This document shows, one piece after another, positions 7,296 through 13,834 of a stretch of 18,665 nt of DNA (positions within the stretch are counted from its first letter, which is position 1; every line of letters begins with the position of its first letter). Both the position numbers and the translations under genes were made by a program. The notes beneath the pieces were generated by a model. It saw only the letters and a program-made list of their open reading frames with translations. It had not been told where the DNA came from and ran no database searches. The DNA is from a bacterium (GTDB lineage: Bacteria > Ratteibacteria > UBA8468 > B48-G9 > JAFGKM01): the NCBI GenBank assembly GCA_035370465.1, contig DAOOVW010000006.1:32188-50852 (forward strand). Direction: 5' to 3'.

Positions 7296-7318
7296 TTAAA
7301 GGAAACAAAAATTATAAT
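7290..7318 (+). promoter_or_regulatory. perfect consensus sigma70 promoter of tRNA-Ala
   Basis: TTGACA at 7290-7295, 17-nt spacer, TATAAT at 7313-7318: both boxes and the spacing match consensus exactly. The predicted start is about 7325, only about 3 nt before the tRNA 5' end at 7328, so the tRNA would be made with almost no 5' leader. Confidence 0.88.
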
Positions 7319-7327
7319 AAAGTTATT

Positions 7328-7400
7328 GGGGGATTAGCTCAATTGGGAGAGCACCAGGCTGGCAGTCTGGGGGTCAAGGGTTCAAATCCCTTATCCTCCA
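7328..7400 (+). tRNA. tRNA-Ala (GGC)
   Basis: 73-nt cloverleaf. Acceptor GGGGGAT/ATCCTCC contains the G3-U70 wobble pair that identifies alanine tRNAs. D stem GCTC/GAGC; anticodon stem CCAGG/TCTGG with loop CTGGCAG (anticodon GGC, reads GCC); T stem AAGGG/CCCTT with loop TTCAAAT; discriminator A. CCA is not encoded (CTT follows). The gene has its own consensus promoter. Its last 16 bases, together with the flank to 7409, are repeated at 7523-7547. Confidence 0.96.
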
Positions 7401-7547
7401 CTTTCTCTTCTACAAGAAGGGTTTGAACCCTTGGGGGGCAAAAGGGTCAAACCGACTAAAGAGGCAAAGTATAGCAAAGCAGAGTTGGTGCGGCAGGAAC
7501 TTTGACTTCTTTGTGTAAGCACAATCCCTTATCCTCCACTTTATCTT
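7385..7547 (+). repeat. direct repeat of the tRNA-Ala 3' end (att-like)
   Basis: AATCCCTTATCCTCCACTTT occurs exactly at 7385-7404 and 7523-7542. The match continues with one mismatch to 25 nt (7385-7409 and 7523-7547). It begins in the T loop and runs past the tRNA end, the usual extent of an attachment site used by tyrosine-recombinase islands. The two copies are 138 bp apart with no integrase gene between them, so this would be a scar or a minimal leftover. Confidence 0.7.
7410..7522 (+). ncRNA. GC-rich foldable segment behind tRNA-Ala; candidate structured RNA or element remnant
   Basis: About 47 % G+C over 7405-7522 by hand count, well above its surroundings. Hairpin 1: 7420-7432 pairs with 7442-7453, 12 bp with one bulged A and a GGGGGGCAA loop. 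Hairpin 2: 7458-7470 pairs with 7499-7512, 13 bp (one G-U) with one bulged A around a 28-nt loop. No ORF of note. A small T-rich stretch (7541-7550) follows the second repeat copy. It lies directly downstream of a strong promoter and would be made by read-through from tRNA-Ala. Whether it is an RNA with a role, a DNA-level recombination site or debris is open. Confidence 0.4.
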
Positions 7548-7578
7548 TTTGGAAGGTTATAGAATAGAAGTTAAATTC

Positions 7579-8313
7579 TTACTTTTCTTTTAAAATTCTA
7601 ATAAGTATATCAGGTCTGTTTGTTAAAATTGCATCTGCCCCATTTTCAATAAGTTTTTTCATTTCATTTTCTGTATCAGCAAAAAACACATTAACAAATA
7701 TCCCATAGGAATGTGCTTTATCAATTAATTCCTTTGTTACTTCATAAGATGGGGTAAAAAATTGTAAAATAGGGCATTTCAAACGATGGGTCTCTTCAAT
7801 ATATTCAACAGGGTTTGTCTGTGTTCTCATATTGCAAATACGAATTTCTTTACACATTTCTCTTGCTAATTGAATTTGACTTGCATGAATTGCAAGATAA
7901 GAATTATTTATTCTTTTTCTTTCTTTTAAGGTAATAATAACATTTCTTGTAATAACAGGATTTGGTAGAAGATGAAGATTTAATTCTATATTATCAGGTA
8001 TGGAATCTAATGCCTCTTCAAAAGTAGGGATTGTAGTACCTTTAAATGCGGGACTGAACCAGGAACCTGCATCTAAATCTTTTACTTGTTCTATTGTTAA
8101 CTCCTGTATTTTCCCTGTTCCATCTGTAGTTCTATCTACACTTTCATCATGAAGAATTACCAAAGTCCCATCTTTTGTAATTTTTACATCCATTTCAATA
8201 CCATCCACACCAAGTTTTGCTGCCTCTTTGAAGGCAACAACTGTATTTTCTGGAAATTTTCCAGAAAAACCCCTATGTGCAATTACTTTTACTTTTTTCT
8301 TTGTATTTGACAT
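7579..8313 (-). CDS. glycerophosphodiester phosphodiesterase
   Basis: 244 aa, cytosolic (no signal peptide), UgpQ-like size. It would hydrolyse glycerophosphodiesters to sn-glycerol 3-phosphate and an alcohol. GDPD motifs are IAHRGFSGKFPENTVVAF (catalytic His13, Arg14; Glu22, Asn23), GIEMDVKITKDGTLVILHDESVDRTT (metal ligands Glu40 and Asp42, catalytic His55), then IPTFEEALD and a C-terminal GADAILTNRPD. The position that is normally Glu in the LxIEIK strand (third metal ligand) reads LNLHLLP, so a His114 seems to replace it. AAAGGAG lies 8 nt upstream of the ATG. The start is 20 nt after the stop of the large PDZ protein gene, so the two are very likely co-transcribed. Confidence 0.92.
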   Translation of the reverse strand: MSNTKKKVKVIAHRGFSGKFPENTVVAFKEAAKLGVDGIEMDVKITKDGTLVILHDESVDRTTDGTGKIQELTIEQVKDLDAGSWFSPAFKGTTIPTFEEALDSIPDNIELNLHLLPNPVITRNVIITLKERKRINNSYLAIHASQIQLAREMCKEIRICNMRTQTNPVEYIEETHRLKCPILQFFTPSYEVTKELIDKAHSYGIFVNVFFADTENEMKKLIENGADAILTNRPDILIRILKEK

Positions 8314-8333
8314 AACTTTTCTCCTTTATTTTT

Positions 8334-11300
8334 CTAATTTTCAGAGTTTATTTTTTGTTTTAAAATTGCTGCACTTGTTTGTAATTTCTGTAATCTATTT
8401 GTTAGTTTTTTAATACTTTCAGAATATATATCTGTCCCTTTCTCCAAAAGAATTATATTTTTCCACATATAATATTGCTCAGTTAAGTCATATGTAGTAT
8501 CTGCTGTAATTGATAAATATTTCCATACTGCCCCTGGAACAGTTTTATCAAGTTCAAGCAATCCATTTATTTGAGAAATCCCATCTTTTATTATCTCAAG
8601 TGTTTCTATAAATGAGCGGGGGTCTATTTCAGAAAGGTCCACAAAATCTTTAGTTTCTTTTGTTTCTTTTAAACTTTGTATTAAAGAGCAGGTATATTTA
8701 TATTTTTCAATTAATTCATCTGGCTTATCAGGTAATTTTTTCGCAAGTTTATATATAGTTTCATATCTATTCTGTAATCCTTCAATACCTATGTCTATAA
8801 GTAAATCTCCAACCCTGTTTATACTTCTTTCATATTTTTCTGTTGCTTCTTTTTCAATTTCTTTGAATTGTTCAGTAAGTAATTGACTTGATTGAATAAG
8901 TTTTAATAATACTTCACGAGTGGAAGATATTTCTTTATTTACTTTATCTAACTCCTCTGCCCATTTTACACAATTCTTTTCCCATTTTTCCTCTTCTGAA
9001 ATTGAAGAAGATGAATTTTGAGTTTTTGTATCTTGTTGACCCGATATTGAGATATTTTTAATTGGATTAACAATAGCATTGTTTTTTAATGTAATTAATA
9101 AATCAGGTGCCTTATAAGGATTGTTTTTATACTGAATAATATTATCTCTGATTTGTTGTAGTTTTTTTATTGCTTCATTCTGAGATTTTATTGCTTTTTC
9201 TTTTATTTCTTCTGCTTTATCTGGTGAAGTGGTAATTATTGTTTCTGCATATTGGAGGTCTTTATTAACAGAACTTATAGTTTCAAAACATTCATTTATC
9301 TGAGAAATTGCTTCCTTGGTGGTTATAGCATATGGGGCTGCTTCATTTGGCATAGGTATATTGGGAATTGGTGGTAAATTTGAAAGGTCAATTTCTCCTG
9401 TCATAGCACGGGCACTTCTTTCTGCAAGGTTTCTTGCATCTTCTAAATTACCATTTATAGCAGAATTTACTGCCTGTTCTGCAAGAACTACGCTTCCTGC
9501 TAATTGTTTTAGTACATCTGAAGTTCTATTAACATCAGTTTGAATTTTCATCCATTCTTCACCTTCTTCCTGACCAAAACTTGCGCCTCCTGACTGAATT
9601 AATATCATTGAACCTTTACCATTTGTAATTTGTAATGTTATTGCCCAAAACCCATTTACATTTTTAGGTTGGTCAAAATACATAGAAGAAGTGTTTAGTA
9701 CATTAATAGTATAATTGTTTTGTTTAGCCCATCTTGCTAAACATACAAGTTTTGCAACTTCTCTCATTATATGAAATTCAGGAAATATTTTTGCATATTC
9801 ATCATAATTCTTGGTTAGAAATTCTCCATACTTTTTAGCCGTCTCATTAAGAAAATTAGTTGTTTCTGGTGATTGGTTTTTAAATGTTCTCTTTAAAAAA
9901 CCCACTATTTTAACTTCGGACTTCTCAAACACAATAATACTCCCATCCTTAGAAATTTTCATATCAACATATCCTGGAACTAATGTATGTCCACTTGTTG
10001 CCCCAATATCAAAAGGTAGTTCATAATTTTTCTCTTTTTCTTCCTTTTGTATAAACTCCATTTCAGTTAAATGTTCTGGGAATTTTTCCTTTACATCTGG
10101 AAAATTATTAATATTTTTTAACTTATAATCGGCTTTAAATAAAATTTCTCCTAATAGTGAACCTGCCTTTACATTTTTAAAGACAAGTTCTGATTGTGGT
10201 ATAGGTAAATTATACAATTTTGAAATTAATTCCGGACCTAATACTAATCCATTTAACATTTTTTCTCCCATTTTTTCAGATATAAAGAAAGTAAATCTCT
10301 TGCCCATATAGTCAATAATTGTATCTACTGGTTGTCTACCTGACCTAATAGAAGAAATAATTTTTTGAAGTTCATTTTCTGGAGCATCCATTTTTCTGCA
10401 CAGTTCTGATATACATAGAATAATCGCTTCTTTTCGGAATTCTTCTGGGAATAAGATTTTCTTATCAAGTTCATGATATTTATCATAGATATTAAGTGCT
10501 TTTGCCATATTTGAAAGTCGTTCCTCAGGGGTATTCCCAGAAGTAATTGCAATTAACCCATTTGCTGCTTCTGGAGCACCTGCTCCTTTTAATAATTTTG
10601 CTCCTAACTGAAATAGTTCGGATTCTGAAAGGTCAATTTCTCCAATAGATGCTCTGTATAATCTCTTGAACTCATCACCTGTCATTCCCACAGCAGATGC
10701 GATATTATTAAAGAAACGGCGATTATCTGTTTCTAATGTTGGGTCTTTTAAAAGAAGATTTACCAACTTTTGCATTTCTTGGTCTGTATAGGCAGGGTCT
10801 TTTTCCATCTTTTTCAAGTCCTGAGAAATCAATTGGTCAACTTTTTTAAGTATTTCATCTTCCTGTGGAGTTGGTTCAATTGAAACAGATGGATAAGGAT
10901 TTTCCAGTAAATCTTTTAAAATATCTTCATATGGTATATCACCTGTTGCATAAGTTGGGTCATAACTACCTATAAAAGTAATTATATGTGTTTTTTGGTC
11001 AATTAAAGCATATTTAAGGGTATTTATGGCGGTAAGTTCATTTTTCATTGGGAAAAATAAATTATTTTTTGGAGAATTTTCAGCCAATGTTTGTGAAGGA
11101 ACTACAACTGGTTTGATTTTCAAAACTAATTTAATATTATTCCGTAAGACAACAACAGGATATTCTGTATCCACATTTAAACTATGCATGATTTCAAAAA
11201 CTTCTTTTACAGATGAAATTTGTCTATCTGCAAGTTCAATTATAATATCTCCATTATTTATTCCTGCAATTTCCGCTGGAGAATTTTTAAGTACCTGCTG

Positions 11301-11549
11301 AACTTTGGCACCTTTAATTTGTGAATTATCTGGTAAGTCCGTAATTATAATGCCAATCCATGGTTGTGTATTTTTCATTGATTGGATTCTTTCCTTAACT
11401 TCAGGACTTACCTGTCGAGCACTAAGGAGGTAGAAATTTTGACAATTATTACTCAATTTCATTTGAATTTTTGATATATTTTGAGAAAAAATTGGACTTA
11501 TAAAAAAAATATCTATAAAAAAAACAAAATATAATAGTTTTTTCATCAT
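8334..11549 (-). CDS. large secreted PDZ-domain protein of unknown function
   Basis: 1071 aa. An N-terminal signal peptide (MMKKLLYFVFFIDIFFISPIFSQ) points to export, and no lipobox or later membrane segment is evident. Residues 63-147 form a PDZ domain: WIGIIITDLP, then VLKNSPAEIAGINNGDIIIELADRQI. About 165-230 is a segment with THIITFIGSYDPTYATGDIP. About 230-430 is helical. A second globular part near 510-655 runs from SGHTLVPGYVDMKISKDGSI through FPEFHIMREVAKLVCLARWA to GFWAITLQITNGKGSMILIQ. The remaining 400 residues are mostly helical or coiled-coil with Lys/Glu-rich stretches. No protease triad is seen near the PDZ. The start at 11549 is preferred to ATG 11594 because it begins a clean signal peptide, and the 11594 codon would sit at the predicted transcription start. 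Co-operonic with the GDPD gene. I do not recognise the family beyond the PDZ. Confidence 0.8.
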   Translation of the reverse strand: MMKKLLYFVFFIDIFFISPIFSQNISKIQMKLSNNCQNFYLLSARQVSPEVKERIQSMKNTQPWIGIIITDLPDNSQIKGAKVQQVLKNSPAEIAGINNGDIIIELADRQISSVKEVFEIMHSLNVDTEYPVVVLRNNIKLVLKIKPVVVPSQTLAENSPKNNLFFPMKNELTAINTLKYALIDQKTHIITFIGSYDPTYATGDIPYEDILKDLLENPYPSVSIEPTPQEDEILKKVDQLISQDLKKMEKDPAYTDQEMQKLVNLLLKDPTLETDNRRFFNNIASAVGMTGDEFKRLYRASIGEIDLSESELFQLGAKLLKGAGAPEAANGLIAITSGNTPEERLSNMAKALNIYDKYHELDKKILFPEEFRKEAIILCISELCRKMDAPENELQKIISSIRSGRQPVDTIIDYMGKRFTFFISEKMGEKMLNGLVLGPELISKLYNLPIPQSELVFKNVKAGSLLGEILFKADYKLKNINNFPDVKEKFPEHLTEMEFIQKEEKEKNYELPFDIGATSGHTLVPGYVDMKISKDGSIIVFEKSEVKIVGFLKRTFKNQSPETTNFLNETAKKYGEFLTKNYDEYAKIFPEFHIMREVAKLVCLARWAKQNNYTINVLNTSSMYFDQPKNVNGFWAITLQITNGKGSMILIQSGGASFGQEEGEEWMKIQTDVNRTSDVLKQLAGSVVLAEQAVNSAINGNLEDARNLAERSARAMTGEIDLSNLPPIPNIPMPNEAAPYAITTKEAISQINECFETISSVNKDLQYAETIITTSPDKAEEIKEKAIKSQNEAIKKLQQIRDNIIQYKNNPYKAPDLLITLKNNAIVNPIKNISISGQQDTKTQNSSSSISEEEKWEKNCVKWAEELDKVNKEISSTREVLLKLIQSSQLLTEQFKEIEKEATEKYERSINRVGDLLIDIGIEGLQNRYETIYKLAKKLPDKPDELIEKYKYTCSLIQSLKETKETKDFVDLSEIDPRSFIETLEIIKDGISQINGLLELDKTVPGAVWKYLSITADTTYDLTEQYYMWKNIILLEKGTDIYSESIKKLTNRLQKLQTSAAILKQKINSEN

Positions 11550-11601
11550 ATTACCTATTATTTCTAATTTTGATAAATTATTTAACATTTTCATTTGTAA
11601 A

Positions 11602-11630
11602 AATTTATCCTATTCATCTTTTTTTGTCAA
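11602..11630 (-). promoter_or_regulatory. putative promoter for the PDZ protein-GDPD operon
   Basis: Minus strand: TTGACA at 11630-11625 (perfect), 17-nt spacer, TAAATT at 11607-11602 (4 of 6). The predicted start near 11595 gives about 45 nt of leader to the ATG at 11549. It lies between the AEC transporter stop and the PDZ gene, so the latter need not depend on read-through. Confidence 0.6.
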
Positions 11631-11644
11631 TTACTGAATCTTCA

Positions 11645-12583
11645 TCAAAGAATTGTAAGATATAAAGGAATTGTAAAAAGAGAAAATATGTGAGTAAGAA
11701 ATGTTGTTACAGCAGCATATTCTGAATCAGCATTATATGCTTCACTTAAAACAATGCTTGCAATTGCTGTTGGCATAATTGCGACGATTGAAAGTATAAG
11801 TTTTGTTTCATATGGAAATCCAAGTATGTTGAAAAGAAATATTGAAATAGAGGGAATAAAAAATAATCTCAAAAAAATTAGAATAGTATTTTTTAAATTA
11901 AATAATTCTTCCTTTTTTATATCTCCCATTCTGCATCCAGCAATAAATAAAGCAAGTGGAGATGTTATTTTTCCAAGAAGGTCAGTTGCAATTAAAATTG
12001 AAGATGAAAATGTTTTTAAATATTGATTTGAAATTGTAATTATACTTCTATCCCTTATAAAAATTAAAACAACAGAAATTAAAATTGCAATCATAGGAAC
12101 ACTCAATAAATTTTTAAAAGAGCCTTTCCTTATTTTATTTCCTGTTAAAGCAATAATTCCAAATGTCCAGACAGAAATTTCTGAACCAAAAGTTGAAAGT
12201 ATTAATTTGGGTATCTTTTGTTCTCCTAAAAGCACAATAATAATAGTAATTGGTAAAAAAGAATAATTATTGATTGCACATTGAAATCTGAAAGTATTTT
12301 TTTCTTTTTCAGTTCCGAATTCTAAAAATTTTGAAACAAAAATACCTGTTAAATAACCAATAAACATAAGTATAAAAGTACCTAATGGTAATTGCCATCC
12401 ACTGATAATGTCATTTGTAGTAAAATTATTTAGAAATGATGAGAAAATAAGAGATGGATAAAAAAAAGTAGTTATAGAAATTGACATCTCTTTTATTGTA
12501 GATAGAGATATATATTTTCTTTTTCTCGCAAAAAAGCCAAAAAGAATTATCAAAAAAACAGGTAGAATTTTAAGGAATATCAT
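11645..12583 (-). CDS. AEC family (auxin efflux carrier-type) transporter
   Basis: 312-aa membrane protein of the AEC/bile-acid-transporter fold. Bacterial members move malate, other organic acids or related solutes; the substrate here is unknown. About ten hydrophobic segments are visible, starting MIFLKILPVFLIILFGFFARK. Family marks include ISITTFFYPSLIFSSFL near the N-terminus, QCAINNYSFLPITIIIVLLG in the middle (the N/S-rich crossover helix), then a cytosolic loop, SPLALFIAGCRMG, and the C-terminal AIMPTAIASIVLSEAYNAD with the conserved P-T/A-A segment. The ribosome binding site is weak (AAAGAGA, 11 nt). It has its own promoter at 12649-12676 and is divergent from the Gfo/GH95 pair, which suggests but does not prove a related substrate. 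Confidence 0.88.
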   Translation of the reverse strand: MIFLKILPVFLIILFGFFARKRKYISLSTIKEMSISITTFFYPSLIFSSFLNNFTTNDIISGWQLPLGTFILMFIGYLTGIFVSKFLEFGTEKEKNTFRFQCAINNYSFLPITIIIVLLGEQKIPKLILSTFGSEISVWTFGIIALTGNKIRKGSFKNLLSVPMIAILISVVLIFIRDRSIITISNQYLKTFSSSILIATDLLGKITSPLALFIAGCRMGDIKKEELFNLKNTILIFLRLFFIPSISIFLFNILGFPYETKLILSIVAIMPTAIASIVLSEAYNADSEYAAVTTFLTHIFSLFTIPLYLTIL

Positions 12584-12648
12584 TTTTTTAAAATCTCTTT
12601 AATGAAATAAATAAATACAATTATTGAGTGAATTAAAGTATCGTAATA

Positions 12649-12676
12649 ATTATATTTTTTTTAAATAATTTTTCAA
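12649..12676 (-). promoter_or_regulatory. putative promoter of the AEC transporter gene
   Basis: Minus strand: TTGAAA at 12676-12671 (5 of 6), 16-nt spacer, TATAAT at 12654-12649 (perfect). The predicted start is near 12642, with a leader of about 59 nt. The 171-bp divergent gap is otherwise about 85 % A+T. Confidence 0.6.
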
Positions 12677-12728
12677 ATTTGTTCAATAATAAATACATAA
12701 CTTATTTTGTATTTTTCTTTTCAAAGTT

Positions 12729-12734
12729 TATAAT
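12729..12734 (+). promoter_or_regulatory. -10 box of the Gfo/GH95 operon
   Basis: A perfect TATAAT stands 20 bp before the ATG at 12755. The best -35 nearby, TTGTAT at 12707-12712 (16-nt spacer), is poor, which suggests an activator-dependent promoter. The leader would be only about 14 nt and would include the AGGA ribosome binding site at 12744-12747. Confidence 0.5.
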
Positions 12735-12754
12735 AAATTCAACAGGAAAATTAA

Positions 12755-13834
12755 ATGAAAACATATAAAGTAGGAATTATTGGATTTGGATTTATAGGCA
12801 AAGTTCATGCTTATGGATATGAAAATTTAAAATATTATTACCCGAATTCTCCTTTTAGAGTTGAAATTGAAGGTATTTCAACATCAAGAGAAGAAACAGC
12901 AAAAAATGTTAAAGAAACCTATGGGTTTGAAACGACTTCTGATTATAGAAAACTTATTGAAAATAAAGAAATTGAAATAATTGATATTTCAAGTCCCAAC
13001 ATATATCATTTTGAGCAATTGATGTACGGGATAAAAAACAAAAAACATATTTATTGTGAAAAACCACTTGTTTGCACAATAGAAGAAACATTAGAACTTG
13101 AAAAAAAATTAAAAAATTTTGATAAAAACCATCAAGTAGTTTTTCATAATAGATTTTTCCCTTCAACTATAAAAACAAAACAATTTATAGAAAATGGGTC
13201 TATTGGGAACCCCACAATTTTTAGAATTGCCTATTACCATTCTGGAAGTGTTGATAAAAATAAACCAATTGGCTGGAAACAGGAAAAAGGAGCAGGTGTA
13301 TTACTTGATATTGGCTCTCATGTTATTGATTTAATTTATTATTTTTTAGGTAATTTTAAAAATGTCTCTGGCAAAAGTAAAATTCTCTATCCTGAAAGAA
13401 AGACGAAAAATGGCAAAATTGTAAAAGTTGAGGTTGAAGACCATATTGTTATAAATGCTGAAATGGAAAATGGGGCAATTGGTATTATTGAAGCATCAAA
13501 AATAGCAACAGGAACAGAGGATGAGTTAAAATATGAAATATATGGAACAGAAGGAGCAATAAGATATAACTCAACTCAACCAAATTATCTGAACTTCTAT
13601 AATAGAAAAGAAACAGAAAGTGGTTTTAAGAAAATACCAACTCTTGGAAATTATCCTGAAAGCAATTTTCCTGGACCTAAATTTACTACTGGCTGGATAA
13701 GAGGGCATATTCATTCTATATATTGTTTCATTAAATCAATTTATGAAAATAGCCCTGCAATTCCTTCATTTTTTGATGGTATTTACAATATGAAAATAAT
13801 TGAGGATATAAAAAGTGGAGATGAAAATGCCTGA
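12755..13834 (+). CDS. Gfo/Idh/MocA family NAD(P)-dependent oxidoreductase
   Basis: 359 aa. The family oxidises or reduces sugars, inositols and related polyols, and some members (GH109) cleave glycosides through an NAD-dependent oxidation. The N-terminal Rossmann fold has GIIGFGFIGKVHAYGY (GxGxxG at 10-15). The family EKP motif is at 102-104 (YCEKPLVCTIEETLELE), with the conserved Lys103. The C-terminal domain has GAGVLLDIGSHVIDLIYYFLG at about 179-199, with Asp185 and His189 at the usual catalytic positions. There is no signal peptide, so it is cytoplasmic. AGGA stands about 7 nt from the ATG. The stop overlaps the start of the GH95-like gene by 8 nt, so the two are translationally coupled and probably act on the same sugar. 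The substrate cannot be told from the sequence. Confidence 0.92.
   Translation: MKTYKVGIIGFGFIGKVHAYGYENLKYYYPNSPFRVEIEGISTSREETAKNVKETYGFETTSDYRKLIENKEIEIIDISSPNIYHFEQLMYGIKNKKHIYCEKPLVCTIEETLELEKKLKNFDKNHQVVFHNRFFPSTIKTKQFIENGSIGNPTIFRIAYYHSGSVDKNKPIGWKQEKGAGVLLDIGSHVIDLIYYFLGNFKNVSGKSKILYPERKTKNGKIVKVEVEDHIVINAEMENGAIGIIEASKIATGTEDELKYEIYGTEGAIRYNSTQPNYLNFYNRKETESGFKKIPTLGNYPESNFPGPKFTTGWIRGHIHSIYCFIKSIYENSPAIPSFFDGIYNMKIIEDIKSGDENA

Noticed and set aside
7417..7432. AAGGGTT-TG-AACCCTT as a tRNA-Ala terminator
   Set aside because: The loop would be too tight and no T-run follows; GGGGGGCA comes next. The longer bulged hairpin 7420-7453 explains it better.
11550..11594. 15-residue earlier start for the PDZ protein
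   Set aside because: It coincides with the predicted transcription start and spoils the signal peptide. The ATG at 11549 gives a classic one.
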